Shown piece by piece: positions 52,926-61,826 of a DNA stretch of 64,000 bases. A model generated the notes under the pieces. The model was not told the DNA's origin and did no database searches. It was given only the letters and a program-made list of their open reading frames with translations. Where the stretch lies: positions 186,001 through 250,000 of the forward strand of contig NZ_JAQNDO010000001.1 of assembly GCF_028369105.1 (NCBI RefSeq). The letters run 5' to 3'. A program made the position numbers and the translations under genes. How positions within the stretch are numbered: the first letter of the stretch is position 1; each line of letters begins with the position of its first letter. The stretch is from Polyangium mundeleinium. Lineage in GTDB: Bacteria; Myxococcota_A; Polyangia; Polyangiales; Polyangiaceae.

Positions 52926-53768
52926 ATGGCTGACTTCGGCAAGCTCGTGCTTTCGGTCCTCACGTTCCCGGCGTTGCTCCTCGCCTCCTCCCAGGCGCTC
53001 GCCATCACGACCCCTCCCGAGTGCGGGAAATTCGATTTCGACAAGAACGGCCTCGGCTGCGAGATCCGCGTCGAGGGCGGCTGCGAAGCCGACTGCACGT
53101 CGCTGCGGTTCACCGCCGGCTGCGAGGGCGGATGCACCGCGTCGGCGTCGACGTCGTGCACCAACAACTGCGGCGAGAGCTGCATCGCGGAGTGCGACCC
53201 CTCGAAGCTCGATTGCATCCAGGGCTGTCACGACGAATGCGAGCAGCCGTTCATCGCGGATTGCCAGGCGAACTACCCGCAACGTGATTGCGTGACGGAC
53301 GCGAAGGCGAGCTGCACCAGCCGCTGCCGCAGCCAGTGCCAGGTGCAACCGAGCAACTGCATCGAGCACTGCGACACGTGCTGCACGGGCGCGTGCACGG
53401 CGAACATCAACATGGACTGCGACCTCACCTGCTACGCGAAGCTCGAAGGCGGCTGCAGGGTGCAGTGCCAGGAGCCCACGGGCGCGCTCTTCTGCAACGA
53501 CCAGTACGTGTTCGCCTCCGACGTGAAGGGGTGCATCAACGCCCTCCTCGAGCAGGGCCTCAAGGTCGACGTCTCGGCCCAGGCGCAAGGCGAGTGCACG
53601 ATCACGCTCGGCGGCGCGGATTGCGGGGGCTCGGGCGAGGCCAGCGGGCTCGGCTGTTCGGCCTCGCCGGGACAAACCGAGTCGCCCTTCGCCATGACGG
53701 GCATCGCGCTCGGCCTCGCGGCGATGGGCATCTCGGTCGGTCGGCGTCGCAATCGCAAGAACGGCTGA
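52926..53768 (+). CDS. Cys-rich secreted protein with MYXO-CTERM-like anchor
   Basis: 280 residues, ATG after GGAAGGAGA. Sec signal (LTFPALLLASSQALA). The mature part has more than 30 Cys, often in CxxxC spacing at ~10-15 residue steps (GGCEADCTSL, GCEGGCTAS, NNCGESCIAEC, CRSQCQ, CDTCCTGAC), suggesting disulfide-linked repeats. A C-terminal Gly-rich piece with GLGCSAS, a hydrophobic helix (FAMTGIALGLAAMGISVG) and RRRNRK resembles a MYXO-CTERM anchor. Function unknown. Confidence 0.8.
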   Translation: MADFGKLVLSVLTFPALLLASSQALAITTPPECGKFDFDKNGLGCEIRVEGGCEADCTSLRFTAGCEGGCTASASTSCTNNCGESCIAECDPSKLDCIQGCHDECEQPFIADCQANYPQRDCVTDAKASCTSRCRSQCQVQPSNCIEHCDTCCTGACTANINMDCDLTCYAKLEGGCRVQCQEPTGALFCNDQYVFASDVKGCINALLEQGLKVDVSAQAQGECTITLGGADCGGSGEASGLGCSASPGQTESPFAMTGIALGLAAMGISVGRRRNRKNG

Positions 53769-53837
53769 TCCGCTCGCGTGATCGAGGCGGAGGCGAGGCG
53801 CTCGCGGGCTGTCCGCGGGCGCTTCGCCATTTCGGCC

Positions 53838-54596
53838 TCAAGGGCTCCAGATCGGGAACTCGAACACGCCCCACGTGAAGAGCGCGTGCGCGAAGAGGGC
53901 CGGCGGCAAGCGATCCATCCGCATCGCGAGTCGCCCCCACACGAGCGAATACGCGACGCCGGCCGCGACGAGCAGCGGGTTCGGCCCCACGCGCGCATCA
54001 CCGAGCAGGAACATCGTCGGCAGGTGCGCCACGCCAAACAGCGCCGCCTGCAAGAGCCACGCGCGCAGCCACCCGAACGACGCGAGCAGCACGCGCTGCA
54101 CGAGGCCCCGCCAGACGAGCTCTTCCAGCGCCGCCACCACGAAGACCACGCCTCCGAGCAAGTGCCGCCCCTCCGCCGACGGATCGCCGAGCGTGGCGTA
54201 CACGTGCATGATCCACGCGGCCCGCGGCGACGGCGGCGACGTCACGAGCAGGTGCACGCCCGTCGCGACGCCGTACAGCACCGCCGCCACGATCGCGCCC
54301 ACGGTCAGATCCCCGCTGCGCGGCCGGAGCTGCTCATCGAGCTCGCCCCGCGCGTGCTGGCGCCACACCGTGAACGCCGCGAGCGCCGCGTACACGAGCA
54401 CGAGCGACCCGAGCATCCACGGCGTGCCCGCGTGCTCGTCCGAGAAGGCAAACCCCACGGCGAGCCCGCTCGCCACGGTCACGCCGCCCGCGACGAGGAG
54501 GGCCTCTCGCTTCGACGTGGGTTCACCGTCGACGTCTTCGCTTGTGTCGACGTCCTCGTCCGGGGTCTCTTCGTCCGAGGCCTCGCTCACCGGCAC
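53838..54596 (-). CDS. CPBP-family intramembrane metalloprotease
   Basis: 252 residues from GTG. The first ~30 residues are acidic. About seven membrane helices follow, with the active-site EE-x3-R as EELVWRGLVQRVL (about residues 158-170) and a second conserved part FGVAHLPTMF (His). The family (CAAX proteases and bacteriocin-processing enzymes, ABI/CPBP) cleaves peptides within the membrane. The start overlaps the coaBC stop by 10 bp, so it is coupled to it. The substrate is unknown. Confidence 0.88.
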   Translation of the reverse strand: MPVSEASDEETPDEDVDTSEDVDGEPTSKREALLVAGGVTVASGLAVGFAFSDEHAGTPWMLGSLVLVYAALAAFTVWRQHARGELDEQLRPRSGDLTVGAIVAAVLYGVATGVHLLVTSPPSPRAAWIMHVYATLGDPSAEGRHLLGGVVFVVAALEELVWRGLVQRVLLASFGWLRAWLLQAALFGVAHLPTMFLLGDARVGPNPLLVAAGVAYSLVWGRLAMRMDRLPPALFAHALFTWGVFEFPIWSP

Positions 54597-55849
54597 CTCT
54601 GCGCCACGCGATCGAGGATGTGATCCGCGAGATCACGCTTCGACAGGACCCCGAACGCCTCCGCGCCGTGCGAGGTCACGATCGTCGCCCGGTTGTCCTC
54701 GCGGCCGAACGAGTCCTGCGCGTGGTTCGCGACCACCATGTCCACGCGCTTCGCCTGGAGTTTTCCGCGCGCGTACGCCACGATCCCCGCGTCGTCGGCC
54801 GTCTCCACGGCGAACCCCACGAGCACCGGCCGCGCCCCCGTCCGCGCCGCGCCCACCTCGGCGAGCAGATCCGGGTTCGGGACGAGCTTGATCTCGAGCG
54901 GCTCCGCCGAGCGCTTTCGCTTCGTCGCGCTTTGCTCGGCGGGCCGGTAGTCGGCCACCGCGGCCGACATGATCAGCGCATCCGCGCGCCCGAGATCGGC
55001 GCCCATCACCTCCCAGAGCGCCTCCTTCATCGCGAGCGCGCCGCGCACGTCGACCCGCGTCACGCCCCGCGGCGTCGCGAGCGCCACCGGCCCCGAGACG
55101 AGCGTCACCGACGCGCCCCGCGACGCCGCGCGCTCCGCGATCGCGAAGCCCATCTTCCCCGTCGATCGGTTGCCGAGGAACCGCACCGGATCGAGGTCCT
55201 CGACCGTCGGCCCCGCCGTCACCACGATCCGGATCCCCGTGAGATCCCGCGTCTCCACGGCCGCGAGCGCCGCGCGTGTGATCTCCTCGGGATCGGCCAT
55301 TCGCCCCATGCCTCGTTCGCCCGAGGCGACCTCGCCCTCGACGGGACCGAGCAGCGACACGCGCCCGTCCGCCGCGAGCGTCGCCACGTTCCGCATCGTC
55401 GCCGGGTGTCCCCACATGCGCGGGTGCATCGCGGGCGCTGCAAGCACGGGCCCGCGCGCGCAGAGCACGAGCGCGGTCAGCAGATCATCCGCGCGGCCCG
55501 CGGCGAGCCGCGCCAGGAGATCCGCCGTCGCCGGCACGATCAACACGAGATCCGCGGCGCGCCCGAGCTCGACGTGTTTTTCTCCGGGGTAGCCCGGATC
55601 GAACATCTCCTCGTGCACCGGCTCGCCCGTGATGCCGGCGAGCGTTTGAGGTCCCACGAATTCGCGCGCCGAACGGGTCATCATCGGGATGACCCGCGCC
55701 CCGGCCTTCTTCAGGAGCCGCGCGACCTCCACGGCCTTGTAGGCGGCGATGCTGCCGCTCACGGCGAGCACGATCGTGGGGGGGACGGACGAGGGCAGGG
55801 CGGCGAGCACGGGGCCGGAAAGGTTGCACGAAATGGGGCGAGCGTACAT
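54587..55849 (-). CDS. coaBC: CoaBC: phosphopantothenoylcysteine synthetase/decarboxylase
   Basis: 420 residues. The N-terminal CoaC flavin decarboxylase has the catalytic His in EKHVEL, then IVPATADLLARLAAGRADDL. The PAMN motif reads PAMHPRMW, and the flap that carries Cys158 in E. coli reads VASGERGMGRM (Ser instead of Cys); both variants also occur in actinobacterial CoaBC. The CoaB ligase follows (VVTAGPTVEDLDPVRFLGNR, SAAVADYRP, VANHAQDSFGREDN). Makes 4'-phosphopantetheine for CoA. Divergent by 26 bp from the MutS-like gene. Confidence 0.95.
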   Translation of the reverse strand: MYARPISCNLSGPVLAALPSSVPPTIVLAVSGSIAAYKAVEVARLLKKAGARVIPMMTRSAREFVGPQTLAGITGEPVHEEMFDPGYPGEKHVELGRAADLVLIVPATADLLARLAAGRADDLLTALVLCARGPVLAAPAMHPRMWGHPATMRNVATLAADGRVSLLGPVEGEVASGERGMGRMADPEEITRAALAAVETRDLTGIRIVVTAGPTVEDLDPVRFLGNRSTGKMGFAIAERAASRGASVTLVSGPVALATPRGVTRVDVRGALAMKEALWEVMGADLGRADALIMSAAVADYRPAEQSATKRKRSAEPLEIKLVPNPDLLAEVGAARTGARPVLVGFAVETADDAGIVAYARGKLQAKRVDMVVANHAQDSFGREDNRATIVTSHGAEAFGVLSKRDLADHILDRVAQRCR

Positions 55850-55875
55850 GCCCCCCGCCGCGGTAGGCTCCGGCC

Positions 55876-57744
55876 GTGTCCGACGCGCCCGAAACCTCTT
55901 CGACTTCCGACGATCCTCACGCCGCGCAGCACGCGCGCCGGGACACGCTCGCGGCTGAGGCGGACGAGCTCGCGCGCCGCTCTGCGCGCCTCTCCGGCCT
56001 CCGCGGGCTCCTCTTCCTCGTGGCCCTCGGCTCGCTCGGATACGGATTTTTCCGTTCGCTCCCGACGCTCGGCTGGGTGCTCGTCGCGCTCGGCTGGGTC
56101 GTCTTCATCGCTGTCGTGGCTGTGCACGGCGCGCTCGTCACGCGCGAGTCCGAGGTGCAGACGCGGCTCGGGATCGTGGACCGCTCGCTCGCGCGCCTCG
56201 CCGGCAAACTGCCCGACGCGCTCCCGCATGGACCCGCGGCCGAGCCGCGTCATCCTTATGCGGTCGACCTCGACGTCTTCGGATCCGCCTCGCTCTTCCG
56301 CCTCCTCGACGAGACGCGCACCGCGCCTGGCACCACGACGCTCGCGCGCTGGCTCGGCGAGCGCGCCTCGCCCGCTGAGATCGCGGCCCGACAGGATGCC
56401 GTGCGCGAGCTCGCGGGCATGCCTGCGTTCCGGGAAGACCTCGCCACGATCGGCGCCTCCGCGGGCACGCGTGGCCGCCCCACCGAGCCTCTCGTCACAT
56501 GGGCCGAGGCCGAGCCTGTGCTCCGCGGCGGTTTTGCGCGGACGCTCGTGCGCGCGGCGTTCGTCCTCGTGCCGCTCACCGTGGGCCTCTTTGCGCTCTC
56601 GCACGGGCTCGGGAGCGCGCTCCCGCCGCTGCTCCGCCGGGTGTACCTCGTCCCGTTCGTCCTCCAGGTCGTCGTCCTTTTCCTCATCAGCGCGAGGATC
56701 CAGCCCGTGCTCGCGCAGGCGGCGTCGAAGGAGGCTCCGTTCGGCCGATACCGCGACCTTTTCGCGCGCATCGAGGCCGAGCCGCTGCGCGCGCCACGCC
56801 TCGTCGAGCTCCGCGCGGCGCTGCTCGGCGGCGACGACGGCGCCTCGGCTTGCCGCGAGCTCGCCACGTTCGAGCGTGTCCTCGGCTTCGTCGAGCTCCG
56901 CCACTCCGGGCTCGTGCACATGCTCGCGAACGTCTTCTTGCTTTGGGACGTCTTCTGCATCGCCGCGCTCGAGCGTTTCCGCCTGCGCGCGGGGCGCCAC
57001 GTGCGCGGCTGGTTCAAGTCCCTCGGCGAGATCGAGGCGCTCGCGAGCCTCGGCGCGTTCGCGTACGAACATCCGACGTTCGTGTTTCCCGTCGTCGAGG
57101 AGGGCCCGCCGTGCTTCGTGGCCGAGCGGCTCGGGCATCCGCTGATCCCGACGCGCTCGCGGCGGGAGAATGACCTTTCGATCGACGGGCCGGGGCGGGG
57201 GATGCTGGTCACCGGCTCCAACATGAGCGGCAAGAGCACGTGGCTCCGCTCGATGGGCCTCGCGGCCGTGCTCGCGCAGGCGGGGGCACCCGTGTGCGCG
57301 AAAAAGCTTCACATGACGCCGCTCTCGGTGCGCACGAGCATGCGGATCAGCGACTCGCTCGAGCAGGGCGTCTCGCATTTTTATGCCGAGCTCGAGAAGC
57401 TCAAATCCGTGGTCGACGCGGCGGATCGCGACGAGCCCGTCTTTTTCCTCCTCGACGAGGTCCTTCACGGAACGAACTCGCGCGAGCGCCACATCGGCGC
57501 GCGCGCCGTCGTCGTCCACCTCCTCGACAAGGGCGCGATCGGCGCCGTCACCTCGCACGACCTCGCGCTCGCGGACCTCGAAGAGCAGACGGGTGGCCGC
57601 GTCGTGAACGTGCATTTCGAGGAGCACGTCGAGGAGGGGAAGATGACGTTCGATTACGTGCTCCGGTCCGGCGTCGTCTCCACCACGAACGCCCTGCGGC
57701 TCATGCGGCTCGTGGGGATCAACGTCGCGCTCCCCGAGGCGTGA
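55876..57744 (+). CDS. Membrane-anchored MutS-family ATPase
   Basis: 622 residues from GTG. Two membrane helices near the N-terminus (about 43-82) and two around 225-275, then a MutS-type core (about 300-430) and MutS ATPase: Walker A TGSNMSGKSTWLRSMG from residue 446, DSLEQGVSHFYAELEKL, Walker B FFLLDEVLHGTNSRER, and HDLALADLEEQTGG. There is no mismatch-recognition domain (F-x-E) and no Smr domain. This resembles the sparsely studied membrane MutS relatives, whose role is unknown and unlikely to be mismatch repair. Confidence 0.88.
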   Translation: MSDAPETSSTSDDPHAAQHARRDTLAAEADELARRSARLSGLRGLLFLVALGSLGYGFFRSLPTLGWVLVALGWVVFIAVVAVHGALVTRESEVQTRLGIVDRSLARLAGKLPDALPHGPAAEPRHPYAVDLDVFGSASLFRLLDETRTAPGTTTLARWLGERASPAEIAARQDAVRELAGMPAFREDLATIGASAGTRGRPTEPLVTWAEAEPVLRGGFARTLVRAAFVLVPLTVGLFALSHGLGSALPPLLRRVYLVPFVLQVVVLFLISARIQPVLAQAASKEAPFGRYRDLFARIEAEPLRAPRLVELRAALLGGDDGASACRELATFERVLGFVELRHSGLVHMLANVFLLWDVFCIAALERFRLRAGRHVRGWFKSLGEIEALASLGAFAYEHPTFVFPVVEEGPPCFVAERLGHPLIPTRSRRENDLSIDGPGRGMLVTGSNMSGKSTWLRSMGLAAVLAQAGAPVCAKKLHMTPLSVRTSMRISDSLEQGVSHFYAELEKLKSVVDAADRDEPVFFLLDEVLHGTNSRERHIGARAVVVHLLDKGAIGAVTSHDLALADLEEQTGGRVVNVHFEEHVEEGKMTFDYVLRSGVVSTTNALRLMRLVGINVALPEA

Positions 57745-57846
57745 CGAGATTCGCCGTGATGTTGATCTGCGGGCCCCACGTTCCGTAGAATCGACGTTCG
57801 CTTTTCCTCGCTCGGTCTCTGGGGCCTCGCCCCGAGGAGCCTCGCC

Positions 57847-59649
57847 ATGGTCCGCCGAAGACGAACCTACCTGCGCCTCGCCGCCGTGGGGCTCGTCTCG
57901 CTCTTCGCTTCCGCGCTCCCTTCGGCCTGCGCGCTCGACGTGTACGGCTCGTTCGACCCCGACGCGCCCTGCACCGTCGGCGTCTCGGCGCCCTGCTACT
58001 CGGGTCCTCTCGGCACGGCCGGCGTCGGGGCCTGCAAGCCCGGCACGCACGTTTGTCGTATCGATCGCACGTTCGGCGCGTGCGTGGGCGAGGTCGTCCC
58101 CCAAAAGGAAGATTGTTTCGCGCCCGCGGACGAGGATTGCGACGGCAAAGCCCTCGGGGACGACGAGTGCCTCTGCGCGCCCGGCGACACGCTGCCATGC
58201 GAGACCGGGCGGCCCGGCGTGTGTGCGGGCGGCGTCCGCACGTGCACGCCCGACGGCCTCTCCTTCGGGCCCTGCCTCCCCGCCATTTCGCCTCTCCCCG
58301 AGGATTGCGCGACCGAGGCCGACGACGATTGCGACGGCATCGCGCCCGGATGCACGGGGACCACGGATCTCGGCCTCTCTCGTGGCGGCCCGCTCTCGGA
58401 CGTGGCCTTCGCGGTCGCGACGAATGGAATCGTTCACGCGACGGCCGGCGTGGTCGATGGCGACGTGACGTTCCGCTCCGTCAATACCGGATCGCTCTAT
58501 GTGGATCGGCGCCTTTCGAGCCTCGCCTCGATGTGGAGCCTGGAGGTCCCTGCCACGGACGGCCGGGCGCTGGCGCGTGGCGTCGCCGTCGCGGCCGTGT
58601 CCGGGGACATCATCGCCGCGGGTGAATTCAAGGGCTCGATGAATTTCGGCAATGGCAAGGTCCTCACGAGCGCGGCGAGCGGCGTCGATTCCTTCGTCGT
58701 CGCGGTGAACGCGGGCGGCACCGTGCGGTGGGCGCGGGCGTTCGGAGATGACCAGGTCCAGGTCGCGAATGCCGTCGCGGCCGGGCCGGACGGGTGGATC
58801 GCGGTCGCGGGCGAGGCGTCGGGTGTCGTCAATTTCGGCGGCGGCGACCGTACGGCGAGTGGCATCGACGGATTCGTGGCCATCCTCGACGGCGAGGGCA
58901 AACACATCTGGAGCCGCGTGTTCGGCGACGCCGCCCCGCAGGCGGCCTACGGCGTGGCGTTCACGGGCAGCGGCGACGTCGTCGTGGCGGGCGAGTTCGA
59001 CGGGTCGCTCGATCTCGGCAGCGGCGCCCTGCAATCCGCGGGCGGCGGCGACGCCTTCGTGGCGCGGCTCTCGGGCGTGAACACGAACTCGAAATGGAGC
59101 GTCAAGATCGGCGACGACGCGTCCCTGCAGCGCGCCTACGCGGTCGCGGTCGGCCCCTCGGGCGAAATCGCGGTGACGGGGATGTTCGCCGGATCGATCA
59201 CGGTCGCTGGCACGACGTTCACCAGCCTGACGTCGGTGGACGCATTCCTCCTCGTCTTCGAGCCCGACGGCGCGCTCCGTTTTGGAAAAAAGCTCGGCGA
59301 CACGACCGGCGGTGATCAGATCGGCACGGCCGTCGCGTTCGACGCGGCTGGCAACGTCGTCGTGACCGGCAGCTTCGACGGTGCCATCGATTTCGGCGCC
59401 GGCGCGGTTCCCTCGGCGGGGGCCTCCGACGTGTTCGTCGCGAAATACGGGGGCGTCGACGGCGCGCTCCTCTGGGCGAGGACGGACGGCGACGACCAGG
59501 CGCAACACGCCTTTGGCGTCGCGGCTCTGCCGGATTCGAAGACGCTCCTCTCGGGCGGGTTTGCCGGGACGATTGATTTCGACGCCCCGGTCGCGCCGCT
59601 CGTGAGCCAGGGCATGCTCGACGTGTTCGTGACGCGCCTCGCGCCCTGA
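57847..59649 (+). CDS. Cys-rich lipoprotein with SBBP-like beta-propeller
   Basis: 600 residues. Signal with lipobox ALPSAC (Cys28). Residues ~40-170 form a Cys-rich head with EDCDGKALGDDEC and DDDCDGIAPGC motifs (as in myxobacterial MopE/calcium-like secreted proteins). Then come about seven propeller blades with repeats such as VAGEFDGSLDLGSG and VTGSFDGAIDFGAG, typical of SBBP repeats. Probably a surface scaffold. No anchor other than the lipid. Confidence 0.83.
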   Translation: MVRRRRTYLRLAAVGLVSLFASALPSACALDVYGSFDPDAPCTVGVSAPCYSGPLGTAGVGACKPGTHVCRIDRTFGACVGEVVPQKEDCFAPADEDCDGKALGDDECLCAPGDTLPCETGRPGVCAGGVRTCTPDGLSFGPCLPAISPLPEDCATEADDDCDGIAPGCTGTTDLGLSRGGPLSDVAFAVATNGIVHATAGVVDGDVTFRSVNTGSLYVDRRLSSLASMWSLEVPATDGRALARGVAVAAVSGDIIAAGEFKGSMNFGNGKVLTSAASGVDSFVVAVNAGGTVRWARAFGDDQVQVANAVAAGPDGWIAVAGEASGVVNFGGGDRTASGIDGFVAILDGEGKHIWSRVFGDAAPQAAYGVAFTGSGDVVVAGEFDGSLDLGSGALQSAGGGDAFVARLSGVNTNSKWSVKIGDDASLQRAYAVAVGPSGEIAVTGMFAGSITVAGTTFTSLTSVDAFLLVFEPDGALRFGKKLGDTTGGDQIGTAVAFDAAGNVVVTGSFDGAIDFGAGAVPSAGASDVFVAKYGGVDGALLWARTDGDDQAQHAFGVAALPDSKTLLSGGFAGTIDFDAPVAPLVSQGMLDVFVTRLAP

Positions 59650-59717
59650 GCCCGGGATTTCGGCGCGGAGGATTTGCGGGCAATCGTGCATCGATTTCGC
59701 GTATCCTCTCCGCGCCC

Positions 59718-61826
59718 ATGACCTCGCTCGCCCTCGGCAGCCACATCCGCCGCGTCGTGGTCCACGCGCGCGGCGCCCTCGTCACCCGGGTCGTCACGCT
59801 CCCGGAGGCGCTCCCGAGCGAGCCGTGCGAGCTCGTCGTCTCCGGCGTGACGCCGCTCTCCGAGCCGTCGAGCTTCCGCGCGCTCGCCAAGGGCGCACGC
59901 GAGGTCGTCTCCGTCGGCGCGCGGTTCGTCGTCCCCGAGGGGCCCGCCAAGACGGGCTCGGCGCGTGAACGCCTGCGCGCCCTCGAAGCCGAACGCGACG
60001 CGCTGAACGACACGCGCACGCACGTCACGGGCCGCCGCAACTTGCTCGCCGGGTTGTCCTTCGACCTCGGCATGGATCGACGCCTCCGGCAGGCGAATCC
60101 CCGCACGCGGATCGAGGACGCCCTCGCGACCTCGCGCCTCGCCCAGGAGGAGCTCGCCGTGCTCGACGCGCGCCTCGCGGAGATCGAGGCCTCGCTCGAA
60201 CGCGTCCAGCGCGCCATCGACGCCGCGCGCCTCGCCGAATCGCAGGCGAGCGCCGAGGAGCGCGGGGGTTCGTCCCGACCGACCCTCGCTTGCCACGTAC
60301 GCCTTGGCGCGGGGCAAGGCGCGATCGAGGCGCTCGAAATCGAGTACGTGGTCCTCGCCGCGCGCTGGTGGCCGACGTACAAGGCTTGGCTCACGAAAAA
60401 TGCGACGCGCGTGCGGCTCGAGCTCGACGCGCTCGTCGTGCAGGACTCGGGCGAGGACTGGAAGGACGTCGAGCTCTCCCTCTCGACGGCCGACCTCGTG
60501 CACGACGCGCGTTTGCCCGAGATTCAATCGCTCCGATTTGGCCGGGCGCAACCTCCGGCGAAGCGTGGGTATCGCCCGCCGCCGCCGGGGCTCGACGCGA
60601 TGTTCGAATCGTACGACGCGGCCATGGCGAAGCTGCCGCGCGCCGTGGAGAACATCCCTGCACCGCCGCGCCCGCCGTCTCCTGCGCGGCCCGGGGCGCC
60701 GTCGCCTCCCCGGGCCGGCGTGGTGCCGCCGCCGCAAGCCCCCGCCCCGCCGCCTCCGCCGCCGGGGTTTGGCCCGTCGATGGATCTGCCTGCGCCCGCG
60801 GCGGCCATGCCAAGGGCGGCCATGCCGATGCCCGCGCGGTCGGCGCCTGCGCCGGCCAAAAAGGCGGCAAAGGAGGAGGGCGAGGTCTTGTATTCCCTCT
60901 CGGCGCAGCTCGGCGGGTATGGCGGCGGCGCTGGGGACTTCCTCGAAGAAACGAGAGGCGGCGCCCACGACGAAAGCGCGCCGCCGCCCGCCCTCGAGCC
61001 CGACGATAGCTGGCTCGAATTCGACGCCCTCGTGCTCGCCCCGGTCGACGACAAACCGCGCCGTGGCCGCCTCGGCCGCATCCCCGACGACGCCTCCCGC
61101 CGCGAGGCGAGCTCTGCGCGTGAGCGCATCGAGCACCTGCCGAGCCCCGCGCGCACGCAGGATCCCCTCGTCTCCCGCGGCCGCTTCGACCACCGGTACG
61201 ACGCCGAAGGCCGCGGCGACGTCCCCTCGAACGGCCGCCCACACCGCGTGCACGTCAAGGTCGGCGAGGGCCCTGCGAGCCCGCGATTCCGCGCCGTCCC
61301 GCGCGAATCGACCGAGGTCTACCGCGAGGCCCGCATCGAAAATCCCCTCGGCGCGCCGCTTTGCGCCGGCCCCGTCGATGTCTTCCTCGAAGGCGCGCTC
61401 GTCACGACCGCGGAGATCGCGGCCGTCGATCGCGGCGGCTACGTGCAGGTCGGCCTCGGCGTCGAGGAGCGCGTGCGCATCGCGCGAAACGCCCGCATCG
61501 AGGAGAGCTCGGCCGGCTTGCTCGGCGGATCCACCGTCGTCGATCATCACGTCACGGTGGACCTCACCTCGTCGCTCGGCGTGCCCATCCACGTCGAGAT
61601 CCTCGAGCGGATCCCCGTCACCGACGACAAGGACGTCACGGTGAAGCTCACCTCCGCCGAGCCCGAGTCCGAGGCCTACGATCAAGCGGACATCGGCGCG
61701 CCCGTGCGCGGCGGCCGTCGCTTCCGGGTCGAGGTGCCCGCGGGCGGCAAGTCGAAGATCACCTACGCCTATCGCATCAAGCTGCCTGCCAAGAGCGAGA
61801 TCGTCGGAGGAAACCGCCGTGAGTGA
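59718..61826 (+). CDS. DUF4139 protein (MuiA-like) with Pro-rich insert
   Basis: 702 residues, no signal peptide. N-terminal DUF4140-like strand region (RRVVVHARGALVTRVVTLPE), a coiled coil at about 75-190 (ERLRALEAERDALN, ELAVLDARLAEIEASLERV), then the DUF4139 core starting at ARWWPTYKAWLTKNATRVRL. A Pro/Ala-rich loop interrupts it (about 275-395), and it resumes to EVPAGGKSKITYAYRIKLPA. The family was named for a mucoidy inhibitor; function is unknown. GTG of the next DUF4139 gene lies within its last codons (8-bp overlap). Confidence 0.86.
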   Translation: MTSLALGSHIRRVVVHARGALVTRVVTLPEALPSEPCELVVSGVTPLSEPSSFRALAKGAREVVSVGARFVVPEGPAKTGSARERLRALEAERDALNDTRTHVTGRRNLLAGLSFDLGMDRRLRQANPRTRIEDALATSRLAQEELAVLDARLAEIEASLERVQRAIDAARLAESQASAEERGGSSRPTLACHVRLGAGQGAIEALEIEYVVLAARWWPTYKAWLTKNATRVRLELDALVVQDSGEDWKDVELSLSTADLVHDARLPEIQSLRFGRAQPPAKRGYRPPPPGLDAMFESYDAAMAKLPRAVENIPAPPRPPSPARPGAPSPPRAGVVPPPQAPAPPPPPPGFGPSMDLPAPAAAMPRAAMPMPARSAPAPAKKAAKEEGEVLYSLSAQLGGYGGGAGDFLEETRGGAHDESAPPPALEPDDSWLEFDALVLAPVDDKPRRGRLGRIPDDASRREASSARERIEHLPSPARTQDPLVSRGRFDHRYDAEGRGDVPSNGRPHRVHVKVGEGPASPRFRAVPRESTEVYREARIENPLGAPLCAGPVDVFLEGALVTTAEIAAVDRGGYVQVGLGVEERVRIARNARIEESSAGLLGGSTVVDHHVTVDLTSSLGVPIHVEILERIPVTDDKDVTVKLTSAEPESEAYDQADIGAPVRGGRRFRVEVPAGGKSKITYAYRIKLPAKSEIVGGNRRE

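Noticed and set aside
55300-55335. Loss of CoaC activity because the flap Cys is Ser
   Set aside because: The same substitution class occurs in actinobacterial CoaBC, so it is a family variant and not a sign of decay.
54633-55415. Gly/Arg-rich reading frame inside coaBC
   Set aside because: Composition is that of a shadow frame; coaBC motifs are intact in the real frame.
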